A stretch of DNA of 64,000 nucleotides. It comes from Ampullaceana balthica. Its lineage: Eukaryota; Mollusca; Gastropoda; Lymnaeidae. The stretch's first letter is position 1. Each line of letters starts with the position of its first letter. This document shows positions 20,674-32,314 of the stretch, piece by piece. The stretch is from assembly GCA_944989445.1 (NCBI GenBank), contig CALYLW010000331.1, forward strand, positions 606,879 to 670,878, given 5' to 3'. Position numbers and translations under genes: made by a program. The notes beneath the pieces are model-generated. The model did no database searches and was not told the DNA's origin. It was given only the letters and a program-made list of their open reading frames with translations.

Positions 20674-22001
20674 CAGTCGAACCCACTTATCTCGAGCTCG
20701 GTTATATCGACCACCCTATTATGTCGACGTTTTTTATTGGAACCGCCAAATTCTCTCTTTGTCTTAGCATTTTCTCATCGGTAATGTCGATTCTTTTATG
20801 TCGCCGAAACCTAGTATCTCGAGCACAAAAGAGGGCCAAATTTGCAACTTAACTCGATTTTCGTCGGTTGAAAATAAAGGTTTGTATCAAGAATCGACGG
20901 TTGTTTTTATATAATTAAATTAATAAATTAATATTCTTTTAAAAGTTTGTTGTTGTTGCTTTGTTACCAGTAAGATAAGTGACTGTGACACTAACACGCG
21001 CGTGACGATGAAACTGATTAACACAGTACTGTGTCAGTACACACAGCCCACAGTCACAGCGTGCTGTGATCAACGGTCAAGGCCACAATAGTTTTATTTA
21101 TATTACAAGTTTGATTGACTGAGGAAATTCGAGAACGTTCTGATAGTTAATTAACAGATATCCTGCACGTCAAAAGCATTAAACTTAAAATAACCATATT
21201 GATTTGTTTATTTGTATTTTAAATTCGCTGATACGATGGCAAACGCGACTGCGACACGGCGAAGCGTAAACTTTGACCTTTTAGCGCATGCGCAGACAAT
21301 TATAAACTGGTAACTTATTTTTCATTAAATAAATGGAATCGAAACATGACAGAGACGTAATCAAAGTCCTTTACTTCGGCATAAATATATATACATCAAA
21401 AGCATTAAACTTAAAATAACCATATTGATTTGTTTATTTGTATTTTAAATTCGCTGATGCGCCTGTGACACGGCGAAGCGTAAACTTTAACCTTTTAGCG
21501 CATGCGCAGACAATTATAAACTGGTAACTTATTTTTCATTAAATAAATGGAATCGAAACATGACAGAGACGTAATCAAAGTCCTTTACTTCGGCATAAAT
21601 ATATATACATGAGTGTATATATATATATATATAAATTCCCGATTAGTCATAACTTTTCCCGACTTTCAAGGCCGAGAATTTATTTTTAAGAATTCCCGAC
21701 TTTTTCCCGTTTTCCTGAGTGGGAACCATGGTTATATTTAAATTTTAAACGGTCCTTAAAAACGAACGGTCATTACAACCTTAGACTTACGCTTAGGAAA
21801 GAGTGAAGAAATATTAGGGTTCCGATACATCATCCCATCACTAATTAACGCTAACTAATTAATCATGTAGGCCTACATAAAGAAATTTCAAGCACATGTT
21901 AATATTTTGCCGCCATATTGGTTTTCGTTTTATCTCGATCATCGGTTATGTCGACGCCATTTTTCATACCCCAACGCCGTCGACATAAGCGGTTTCGACT
22001 G
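20674..22001. mobile_element. pogo/Tigger-like MITE with TA duplication and internal tandem repeat
   Basis: Left end CAGTCGAACCCACTTATCTC at 20674; right end CATAAGCGGTTTCGACTG ending at 22001; each is bordered by TA. The inner ends contain GGTTATATCGACC and GGTTATGTCGACGCC, extending the inverted structure. No transposase frame is present. A 226-bp unit (21171-21396) is repeated at 21397-21610. Confidence 0.75.
21171..21610. repeat. Tandem duplication, 226-bp period
   Basis: CAAAAGCATTAAACTTAAAA begins at 21171 and again at 21397; the copies stay nearly identical to the CATAAATATATATACAT end. The second copy has a short deletion near GATGCGCCTGTGACACGG. It lies wholly inside the MITE. Confidence 0.85.
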
Positions 22002-22009
22002 TATAAACA

Positions 22010-23870
22010 TTTTTACTTCTACCTGTATTTAAGTGTTGCTCTTTTAACAACCCAGTACTTTTCTCACTGCTTTATGTATTTTTTTTTACATACATTTAAT
22101 GATGTGACTGATCTATTAGGTTAATTTATGTCAGTATCATACATGTTACTTTAATCTGGATAATAAATAAGGCAATTAAATGGCTTAAACTCAGAATTAA
22201 TAAATATTGTTTATACTTCTGCTGTATAAAGTATAAATAACAGAATATTCAAACATCTTTTTAAAAATATTATTTGAATAAAATCATTATTTTAAAATTA
22301 CATTGCAAAAATTCTACAGAATTTGTTTTTTAAAAATTAATTTAAGTATGTATTACATTTTTTAAAAACAGATCTACTACATAATACAAAGAATATGAGT
22401 AGTTAATTTGATAATAAAATGTCAAAAATTAACTTTTTTACAATCATTATCTATAGTTACACACTTTTCAAAACTTTCTTGTCCGTGGATTCCCTGGTTA
22501 ATGAAAATTGTGCTTTCTGTTGAAACACCTTAAAACCAGGCCAATTTTTAAAATAAAGTTTTAAGTTAAAGTAGACTTGCATAAAGAAAGATTGAAATAG
22601 AGCTATGACATTTGTATAGGATAACAATTTCTGTAAAGATAATATTTACTTGAAATAAATTAGCAAAGCTGATTATCGAAGGGCAAACCCTTAGCACTTG
22701 AAGTAACTGCTACAATGATAATGATCCGAAATTAATTTAATAGTGGCATGATCACAGTTCAAAATGTACAGTGTAAAAGTGAATTCTATACAGGCACTAG
22801 ATGTTAGAGATTTGAACCTAAGCATGATGTCATAAATAAGAAACAAAGTTGTATATAAGTGTGTGAAAAAATTATTTAAAATCAAAATGGTCTTGTTAAC
22901 ATTCTTATTTTTTTGTTAAGTTTTTGGGAGAGTATAGGATTTTAACTTCAGGAGGTGAACAGTTATGTCATGAGTTTAAAACTATTTTAATTATCAGTAC
23001 ACTAAAATATTATAATGCTTATGAACTAAAAAATGATGTACCTACTTTATTTTACAGTACCCAGTAAAGAGATTATGCATGCAAAGCCCAAAGGGAAGCT
23101 AATTTAGTCACTCGTGTATTTTAATACAGGTATACACATAAAACATGAACAAAACCCAGTCCAAAAATAAATATATATTTTGAAGTTTTCTTTCATATAA
23201 AAAATTAATACCTTATGAATCGATTTGTCAGAGTAAGAAAAGTGGCAACATTTTTTTTTCCAATAATTTTATTAGGGTATACGTTGAAAATTGGATAAAA
23301 ATACTAAACATAAAATAAAAACAAGCTTAGAATTGAGGTAATAAAGAGTGAACTGTGCTCAGGTGGATGGATGCAGAGTGAAATATCACTGACAGACAGA
23401 GTAGGGTAGGGTAAATCTAAAGACATTGTGGTATCTCCTTGTGTCTTGAGATTAAACACTGCTCTCTGAATTTATTTCATTTTATAAATCTGGAAATGTT
23501 TAGAAATGAATAGATCCCCATTATTAATTAATGAAGTGATCATGTTTGGGGTGAATCAGATTATACGTTCCCAAATTAGTTATATAGCAATTAATTCTGC
23601 GTTCTCTTCCTTTGTTATTTAGGTTTAGTTTTAGAATTTTTATTTTTTAATTTAGGTTTGGGGTTAGGTTTAGTTATAACTGTGAATTTAGGGTTAGGGT
23701 TAGGTCTAGTTTTAGAATTTTAATAGTTGAATTTTCCAATTTTCGTGTCACGTTTGCATAGCAACAAAGATGGCGGCCGTATAACGTGGGAAAGTATACT
23801 TCGAATTTACCCATGTTTGTTACGAGTCATTTAAGCCAGTAACTAAAACAAAATTTGTAGAACCAGAATA
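22010..23870. other. AT-rich intergenic sequence; short TTAGGG-like run at 23640-23710
   Basis: No gene recognised. At 23640-23710 the words TTAGGTTT, GGGGTTAGG and TTAGGGTTAGGGTTAGG occur in a degenerate array, resembling animal telomere repeats but very short. Confidence 0.45.
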
Positions 23871-23879
23871 TGTTGCCTG

Positions 23880-24055
23880 CCTAGAGGGTTACCAAAAACC
23901 ATTCAGATAACCAATGATCGAGATAAAGGAAAACCAACATGGCACCAATATATTGACATGTGCTTGAAATTTCTTTATGTACATGATGCAGGCTAATAAA
24001 TGAGAATGTTTTTTTTTAAAAACCGAGGTTGAGATAACTGGGTCTAACCGTATAA
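23880..24055 (-). repeat. Partial second copy of the pogo-like MITE
   Basis: The reverse complement shares AATTTCAAGCACATGT, an ATATTG...CCATNTTGGTTTTC block and TTTATCTCGATCAT with the right arm of 20674-22001. It is much shorter and internally deleted. Confidence 0.5.
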
Positions 24056-24370
24056 AGAAATATGCTTCAATTTTGAGGATTGAGAATTATTTATTTTGGT
24101 CATTTGTAGAACAAATAAATGTTTAAGGTTTAAAACGATTGTCGCATAATGCTTTTTTACTACCAGTCAAAGTATATTCCCAACTTTATAAATCCAGCAA
24201 TGGAATCCTCTCTTTGCAAGTTTTCCAGATAAACCTATGTTGATTACTTTATCAAAATTTATTCTACCGCCATAGGCACTCCATTTTATTTAAAGAGATT
24301 ATAATTTTTTTTAGTTAAACTGCTTCCGTTTATTTGTTCTGATAACAAGTTTGGTATTTCACGCTACCAG

Positions 24371-24590
24371 CAATGTTCCCTCTAATGTTCATTGGTTCGT
24401 GAGCCAAATAAAAAAAAACTAGTGAGCAAAGTTGCATAACATCTATTTTTTGTGAACAATTGTACAGACCACAAACAGATATTATAATATCCTTATCAAA
24501 ATTCGCTGCGCTGTTATTCTAAACTGCTGTGCGGCGTTGGTCAGATATCTGCGCGTCTGCGCAGCCGGGCGCGCGCCTTAAAGTTTACAT
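24371..24590. repeat. Partial hAT MITE of the CAATGTTCCC family
   Basis: Begins CAATGTTCCCTCTAATG, matching the terminus of the element at 32033-32198. A clean right terminus and TSD were not found. Confidence 0.45.
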
Positions 24591-24914
24591 AGGTTACCAC
24601 TGGCATGTTTAAAAATACTTATTATTTAAAATATGTTTCACACATTTAACTAAGATAATGTATACTTATCACAAAAGAGGAAAATTTTAAGAATGAAAAT
24701 TTTACCTGGATAGTAAGTATTTTTAAAATATCTACACTTTACTGAGAAAGATTAATGAATTTCCAATTCATTTTAAATCTGAGGGACTATCGGGTTATAA
24801 ATAATTGTTATTCAATTTATCACACACAAAACAAAATATCTCAGAACCATTTTATAATATCTAGGTTAAAAAGATCATAAAAATACCTTCAATTTTAGTT
24901 TACTCAATATTATA

Positions 24915-27900
24915 TCACACATATTTTGCATATGTCTGATGCTGTTCAGCAATTAATAAGCTGTTATCAGCTTCATTATTTGAGGTCTCTATTGGTTCCC
25001 TTGTAACTGGTTCACAACATTCTGGAAATCCTACTGCTTGCTCAACTGGTTCTTTTTTTAATTCTTTCATTGATGTTTCTCCTCCTGATGCAGAAACTGA
25101 AATGTGAAATGTGTCAATTTGGTTACTCTTGCTAAATTAAATTAAGAATCATTTTAGAATCATGAATTTCTTCAGGTGAAAATAAGGTGTGTACCTTTTT
25201 ATAAAAAAAAATTAAAAATATTTTTAAAGAATACAATTTACCATAATATGATGAAGAACCCAAATCAACTTGTATAATTATATGCAACTGATTGATGAAT
25301 TTTAATTTAATACCAAAGGATAAATGACAATATTTTATTTCTCATTTTAAATCTACAAGTAATAAAATTAAAATAAGAACAGTTATATATGTAAATACAT
25401 ACTCTGAATACAATCTGCAGATTGAGCACTTGGCCTTTCAAGCCTGTTGAATATGCATTTTAAAAAGGGTATATATTCAAAATTATTTTACCCTTCAAAA
25501 GAAACACAATTCCAACCATAAATATTTGATAACTTTCTAAAAGCAAGGATTTAAGCCGTAGGATATTAATTGAAAGTAAAGTCACTATTTCATTTAAAAT
25601 GTTGTATAAATTTTTATTTGCAAATTATAATCACATTTATATATATTTTTTATTATGCTTAGCAATATTGATTATTAGATATTTTTAAAGAAGTATAAAA
25701 GGTATTTAAGACTTCTCTATTTACCTGGAGGTGCTAGTTTTAAGACCTGTGTCTTGTTTTTCAAATGATGCATCCTCATCTTCATCTGTGCTTTCCTGTT
25801 CATTTTCAGCATGAACGCCTTGTACAGTAGAATTATTAATAAATTTTGACTGATCTCCAATAAGAATATTTGTAGCATTTTCCACCCTGATCTCTTTCTT
25901 ATGGTGGTGGTGGTGTATGTGCTGTACCACTGGAGCAATCAATGCACTGGGTGATAGTGGTGAGGGCTCTGAAACCTTGTCACCAGCTGCATCAACTGGA
26001 CTAGGTTCAGTATTGGACTTTTCTTTTTGAACATTTATCTCTGACACATCATTTCCTGCTCTCTGGTGTGGCATGATATTTGTAAAATCTCCTCTATTTG
26101 ATAAACCAGATAAATTATTTTGTGTTAATCTAGAGTTCATTATTTCTTGTGGAAATGTCTGACTGGGGTTGTAAAACCCAAACTGAGTTATGCTTGATGG
26201 ACCCCATCCTGTTGATCCTGAAATAAACTGTGATGGAATAGAGCTAAAATTGGCTTGAATTGAAGATTGCGCACCTTCAGATGTTGAACTTGATTGATTT
26301 GAATGCAGAGGTGCAAAAGAAGAAGGCTGCCAAGAAGGTTGTTGAAAAGGCATATTTATGTAAGGATTATAGAGGAATGGCACATGGTATGGTAGTTGCT
26401 GATTAGTTAAAGCACCTGGATGCATGGAATGTGCATGGGGTGAAACGAGCTGATATCCAAAGGGTGTTGTTACATAGAATGCACCGTTTTGACCCATGAC
26501 CGTTTGTGGAGGTGGAGGGTTCATTAGCATTGGGTTAATGTGAGGGGGTGCCACTGACATAGAATTAGTTGACAAACCTGGATGCGTGTAACTGCCATGT
26601 AATAAGTTAAATGGAGCTGCACATTTAACTGACTCCTGACCTGAAACTGATGACACACTATGAGCTTTGGATCCTTGGTGTGAGATTGGGGATTTGTCCC
26701 TAGAGGCAGGTGATTGTGCTTCAATGTTGGCAGGGCCATCAATTTCTATAGAAGAATATTTACTGTTGATTTTTAGAGATACAATTTCTGTACTTATTGG
26801 TCCACTCACATCAGGGAAAGGATGGGGCTGACTTAAAATATCTGATTTAGGAATTATTGGTTGCTCCATAAATTTAATACTGGCTTTTAATGAACTTCTA
26901 TTATCAATCGACTGATTTTCATTAAGATTTAGCCTTTTCATTTTTTCATGAACTTGTTTAGAATCTGCAGCTCCCATATCTTTTGTAGTAGGTATACAAG
27001 TTTCTGACTTTGTTGGTACAGAGATTAATTTGGAAACATGATAAATCTCTGGCTGTATCACTGAAACAGAACATGCAGAGTTACAAGAAGACTTGTTTCG
27101 AAAATGTGCACTATCTCGTAAGATTTGTTCTTTGTTGAGCTCAAAAAATCTTGATCTATCTTCTTCTAGAATTTGATCTCTTTGAAGAAGCACAGCAAGT
27201 TTAGAATCCAGGAGTTTTCTAACACCCTCTGTGTAAAACTGATCAATATCTTCTTTCCAATAATTTATTGGTCGCAAACTACCAAGCATCATTGGAAGTT
27301 TATAATTCTGGTTCTTTCTTGATTTTGTGTGAACAGGAATCACACACCATTTTCTCTCTGGGTCACGAATAGCTTCTATAAGACAAGCTTGACCTTGTAG
27401 CAAACTCCAAGTACAATCGCAAAATTCTTTTGTAACATAAAGAAAGACATAAAGACTTTTTGAGAATGCAAAGTCTAGGTATTCATTAGAAGATCCTAAA
27501 ATGAACTCTTCTAACAGTTTAACCCTTGGATGCAAAGACCTATTTTTGACCTGCAACACAATATCCTTTTGCAAATGTTCTTTAAAATTCGTTGCTTCTT
27601 TTTTGTCACTTTCAGCATGTATAATAAGAATATCACAGTTATCTTCCTTTAATTTTTCATCTTTAAAAAATTGCAGATAGTCAGAATACAATGATTTATT
27701 TTCATCAGAAAAAGGTCTCGCAGATTGTAAATTAGACAATGGAGAAGACACTAAATTAATTTCAGAATTACTTGAATAACCAAAGGAATGAGAAGGAATT
27801 TCGTTTGAGCTCTTGATTATTTTCTCACCACTTGTAGAATGTAAAATGTTTGCAGGAGATCGTGTTTTAGATCTGTTTATTCCTGTGGTATCTGAAAGAT

Positions 27901-28648
27901 ATAAATAAAATCATTTTATATGTTTATATGTTGACTATAAATCAGTAAATACTTTTCAATAATTAAATTCATAGAGCATAAACCTGGTGTCTGGGCAGCA
28001 GGTGGTCAACTGTACCTTTCTTTTGTGTGTGTCTATTGACCAGTCATGTTACTTACCTTTTACTTAATCTTAGTACAAATAGCCATCAACATTTATTTAT
28101 CAAAACCATAATATATTTAAATAACATTAATGTAATTTAAAGTGATTTTTGTGGAGTAATAATAATAATAATTTTGCATTGAGCTATATTTTTTACTCTT
28201 TAGAAAAATAAAGCATTTATGTGAAATTTAAGCAACAGTAGCAAAAAGGATTTCAGCTGATGGACAGACAGTATTCCCCCTTTAAAAAATTCACAAGTTT
28301 AGACCCTAACCATAAAAGCAATATATTATATGTTGAATTACCTGTGTAACAGCAATGTTTTATTTCAAATGCATGTTGATTAATCTTTGACAACTGAAAT
28401 TCCATTTTACAAACTGTACAAAGTACAAATGATTCTGGCTGAATGAAGGGCTTCATAACAAGTTTAGAGATAGGCATTTACTTAAGAATTAGTCAATTGT
28501 AGGTCACGGTAACACATTATGATAAAAACAATTAATTGTTAAATTAAAACTTAAATTGACTCTTAGCTAGTTGTCCTTTACAATAATGTTTATTACCTTT
28601 TATGGGCTCTGCTTCTGCATCAGTCTGAATGGCACCTTGCGATGACAT
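24915..28648 (-). CDS. TICAM/TRIF-like adapter: zinc motif, TIR domain, RHIM-like motif (5 coding exons)
   Basis: Coding exons read on the minus strand are 28648-28597, 28434-28342, 27891-25725, 25443-25403 and 25096-24915. All introns are GT-AG and the phases join as 1,1,2,1, giving about 844 residues and a TGA stop. Residues 23-44 form a C2H2-like motif (C-x2-C-x11-H-x5-H). Residues about 133-285 are a TIR domain, with the strand CDILIIHAES, then FLYVTKEFCDCTWSLLQGQ and CVIPVH. Residues about 380-620 are Pro/Asn/Ser-rich and look disordered. Residues about 716-735 follow a His run and carry ILIGDQSKFI, close to the RHIM core. In vertebrates TICAM1/TRIF links Toll-like receptors to RIPK1/RIPK3 through TIR and RHIM, so an innate-immune signalling adapter role is inferred. 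The TRIF-type pLxIS motif was not seen. The ATG was chosen because exon 1 joins exon 2 in phase; the exon 2 acceptor is the least certain junction. BCAP-type TIR proteins are the main alternative. Confidence 0.82.
25845..25905 (-). other. RHIM-like amyloid motif in the TICAM-like gene
   Basis: The codons read ...IRVENATNILIGDQSKFINN. The RHIM consensus is (I/V)-Q-(I/V/L)-G with a hydrophobic residue a few positions later. Here I-L-I-G is followed by F-I, so Leu replaces the usual Gln. A run of five His and two Lys lies just upstream. In RIPK1, RIPK3, TRIF and ZBP1 this motif forms hetero-amyloid contacts; function here is inferred from sequence and position. Confidence 0.65.
27035..27637 (-). 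other. TIR domain region of the TICAM-like gene
   Basis: This is an approximate domain span inside exon 3. It opens with a hydrophobic strand ending in acidic residues (ILIIHAESD), the usual first TIR strand. A second strand-like block (SLYVFLYVTKEFCDCTW) and a third (KWCVIPVHTK) follow, and the domain closes near LRPINYWKEDIDQFY. The Trp after the CDC motif and the VIPV strand resemble TICAM-type TIRs more than MyD88-type. No catalytic NADase Glu was assigned. Confidence 0.75.
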
Positions 28649-28649
28649 T

Positions 28650-29480
28650 GTTTTAAACTATTTTTGTGAAATCTCTCAACTTGAAAGCATATGTTTTTGC
28701 AGGCAATCTTTAAAAAAAAATGGTAAATGGTACACAATTTTGTGTGTGTTTCTTTTGCATTCTATATTTCATTAGGAAAGGGTTGGTTTTTTTTAACAAG
28801 AATCATAATCCAAATCATCCTATGATATGAAATGCATACATGATAAATTATGGTTGCTAATGTTTGATTTTCTGTTAAATTTGGATTATAATGGTAAACA
28901 TTAACTTGATAACTTGACATGCATCAAAACTGAGGAGAAGTATTTTCTGTTTACTAGAACAAAGAAATTTATATACTTAATTTGAAAAAAACAAAACAAT
29001 TACAAAAGTAACAATTAAGCGCATACACTTTGGCTTACTGAAGCTTATTTCCTGGTCCATTGGGGCTTATTTTAAATTTTGAACAACATTTTAAAATTTT
29101 AGAATTCTTATTTACCTTCGATAACAATATTTTCTTCTCTTATTATAATAAATATCATAGAAAATGATCTAATGCACCTTCTAGTTTTGTGAGAGTGAAA
29201 CAATGGAAAAGTTGAGTAGCTGACAGAAAATATTCTTTCTTTTTCATAACATATTGTTTTAATATGATTTGATAAGAATGTATTATTATTATTTATATAA
29301 ATATATAACTGGCTTATTCGAGTTCTTGAATAAATATTCTTCAGAATGTAATCAACACAATATTAAAATAATATGGGTCACTATACTGTAATTATTTGTT
29401 AAATGTGTATTTATGATGATATACAACTGACTGGGTTCAAGATTTATGAGGGATTTAATGAAATAATTATTTTTAGTATT
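28650..29480. other. Region upstream of the TICAM-like gene
   Basis: AT-rich. It could hold 5' untranslated exons or promoter sequence of the TICAM-like gene, but no distinct promoter element or exon was seen. Confidence 0.35.
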
Positions 29481-29483
29481 GTT

Positions 29484-29790
29484 ACCGTCGAAAAGGGGTG
29501 GCCTCTACGGGGCTCGATGGACGAGTAGGGTCGCGGACCTGACCGCGACCCGAAACCGACAACTCCTGGCAAGCAATGCTTAAGTCTGTTATGTTAGGTG
29601 TTAGGCGCTAGTCACATGATTACAGTCGCTGTACGGATCTTAGGCAAAGCATCTAGATCCAATGCAGATGATGAAAACCAAAGTACCTGCTGAGGGTCGG
29701 GTTACTTGGAAGCGACTGTTTTGTCCCCCTCATTTTACTAGCAACGCCATTGAGTGGTGCCGGTTTATGGCCAGGAGCGCCAGCACAGAT
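29484..29790. repeat. GC-rich segment with a perfect 9-bp hairpin
   Basis: Composition stands out from the AT-rich flanks. GGGTCGCGG (29528-29536) pairs with CCGCGACCC (29543-29551) around ACCTGA. No coding frame or known family was recognised; a retroelement remnant is plausible. Confidence 0.35.
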
Positions 29791-30155
29791 TAGTTAAAAT
29801 GGTATTTATCTGACCTATAATCTATTAACAGTGGCATAATAACAAGGTACAATGAACCAATTTTCTCCAGACATGTCTTCTTTTTAAGATCCTTTTTGGG
29901 GAGATTTCAAGAAACAAGGAATTTGTCCTAGTTTTATCTATGTCTGTGCATGATTGATGGATTGATAGCGTCTGGCTTACTTTCCCACATTATATGCAGT
30001 GGCACCAGCATAAATTTTTAAATATTTTATTCAATTGGAGTACACATGACATGCAGCTGTCATTAAATTATTTTTTAAATCTGATATTGATTGCGTGCAA
30101 ATCAGTCAATGTAATGATACCGAACTATTCTTTATTTTTATTAATTACTTTTTAA

Positions 30156-30845
30156 TAGGGCTGTTATCGATTAATTTAAATTTAATCGTTAACTTTTGAA
30201 AATTTATTGATTAATTAATCGATAATTTCGATTAAAGCCAAAAATAGAAATTTATGACGTCATTAAACTGAACATTTCAAGGGAAGTAACAAAAACAGGT
30301 AATTGACTTTAAAAAAAATATTATTGAGTTATTTCCCCTATCTCTCAGACATTGAAAAATAAGAATATTTTGAACTAAATTTTATGACAATACTTGATCG
30401 GATGTTTGTGCTGAACGTGGTACGTCAGCGAGGTATTTGATCCTTTAAAAGAGAATTGTTTATGGTAGTGAACACAGTAAACTTTTTCACCATCTTGACT
30501 TTGCCATCCGCAGTTAGTTTTAAAAGAAAATTTTTGCTCAACTTTCCAGTTATATGTTTAAATTTAACTGCGCTGATGCTGTCAGTCATTTTTTAGTTGA
30601 CGTCTACCGGTCCACATAAATTAATAAAATAAATTATAATATTACACGGGAGAAGTTTGTATGTAAACAAATATATAAATAATTATTAATTATTAATAAT
30701 TAATTATTTATTAAAAAAATTTGTAAAAAATATTATAAATATTAACTTTCATTTTAATCAAAATTTTATCGATTAAAATAATTTTAATCGATTAAAAATT
30801 TTTACCGATTAATTGAGAAATTAATTGTTGATTTCCGCAGCCTTA
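30156..30845 (+). mobile_element. hAT MITE family B, copy 1 (no nested insert)
   Basis: Ends TAGGGCTGTTATCGATTAAT and CCGCAGCCTTA. The TSD CTTTTTAA is exact at 30148-30155 and 30846-30853. The interior is rich in ATCGATTAAT words. At 30578-30585 it has a single GCTGTCAG, the unoccupied form of a site filled in two other copies. Confidence 0.85.
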
Positions 30846-31091
30846 CTTTTTAATAAACTACCGGTTTATTTTAATTTTATTTTTGTTGTTAAGTAGAGAA
30901 GTCTAAATTATTTGAGACTCAAGGTACAAATACAACAACTAGGCACTGTTCTAAACCTCATAAACACATTTTTGACACACTTCATTTTTATGACACAGAT
31001 GCCTACTGACAGGTGGTTGCCCAAATGACATATAATAGAATTTTTCCTCTAACCTTGACTACAGCACATTCATATATTTAGAGATATAAAT

Positions 31092-31557
31092 TAGGGCTGT
31101 GGAAATTATCGATTAATCTCTTGATTAATCGTTAAAATTTTTTATCGATTAAAATTATTTTAATATATAAAAATCGATTAAAATTAAAGAAAATAATTAT
31201 AATATTACTAAAAAAAATGTATTAATAAATAATTAATTATTAATAATTAATAATTATTTATATATTTTTTTACGTGCAAACATCTCCCGGGTAATATTAA
31301 AATTTATTTAATTAATATATGTGGACCGGCAGACATAAACTAAAAATGGCTGACTGCATTAGCGCTGGGAAACAGGGGAAATAACTCAATAAAATAAATT
31401 TAAAAGTCAATTACCTGTTTTTGTTACTTCCCTTGAAATGTTCAGTTTAATGACGCCATAAATTTCTATTTTTGGCTTTAATCGAAATTATCGATTAATT
31501 AATCGATAATTTTTCAAAAGTTAACGATTAAATTTAAATTAATCGATAACAGCCCTA
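31092..31557 (-). mobile_element. hAT MITE family B, copy 2 (short, inverted)
   Basis: Ends TAGGGCTGTGGAAATTATCG and CGATAACAGCCCTA. The TSD ATATAAAT is exact at 31084-31091 and 31558-31565. Shorter than copy 1, with an internal deletion. Confidence 0.85.
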
Positions 31558-32032
31558 ATATAAATATAAAAATAAAAACTAACTTAAGTATATGGATTTA
31601 CACGCATTTAGAAGTTAGACATCAAAATAAATTTGTTTTTCAAACTCACAAGGAGTTATATTGTAAAAATGTCTAAAACATAGATAACAGAAATACCAAA
31701 AGAAATTAAGAAAAACTTAAGAGACAGCCTCAAACTCCATCCCCTATTTCCTTCATATTTTAACTGATTCATACCCATGATGCATGTACAGAAATGTCTT
31801 ACGTGAAGGCAATGTTTTCGCAAATTTTTTTTTATCAATATTTAGTTATCAATATTTACATAATTATAATGTTTTTTAATTACATTTATTTTCTATATAT
31901 ATATGTAATTCACCTAAACGAGTATGTGCAAGTAAGCTTGACGAATGACCCTTAATGGGGTCGACAATCACAGTTGGCAAGCGTAGTGGTATGAACAGAA
32001 AGAAAGGAAAAAAAGGGGGTGGGGGTGGCAAC

Positions 32033-32198
32033 CAATGTTCCCTTAAGCTGCGCTGACATCTCACCGACGCTGCACAGTAGTTTAGATTTACCGCGCAGCA
32101 AATTTTGTAAATTATTGCACAAAAAATGGATGCTGTGCAACTTTGCACACGAGTTTTTAACTTTGCACATGGACCAACGAACCTTAGAGGGAACATTG
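32033..32198. mobile_element. hAT MITE (CAATGTTCCC family), 166 bp
   Basis: Ends CAATGTTCCC and GGGAACATTG. The TSD GTGGCAAC is exact at 32025-32032 and 32199-32206. Related ends occur at 24371, and related interior sequence at about 57560-57650. Confidence 0.9.
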
Positions 32199-32242
32199 GT
32201 GGCAACGATGCTTCTTGCGTTGTTCCTTCACAGAATAACATA

Positions 32243-32314
32243 TGATTCGTAGTGTAGTGGTTATCACGTCCGCCTTGCACACGGAAAGTCTTGAGTTCAA
32301 GCCCCAGTGTGAAC
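32243..32314 (+). pseudogene. tRNA-Val-like sequence inside a repeat
   Basis: Good A box (TAGTGTAGTGGTTATCAC) and a B-box-like GAGTTCAAGCC. The anticodon arm is altered (TCCG and CGGA leave a nine-base loop) and the acceptor stem is weak. It is better seen as a tRNA-derived part of the surrounding repeat than as a functional gene. Confidence 0.5.

Noticed and set aside
23640..23710. TTAGGG-like repeats as a telomere or healed break
   Set aside because: Only two or three adjacent exact units in degenerate sequence; too short to support a telomeric origin.
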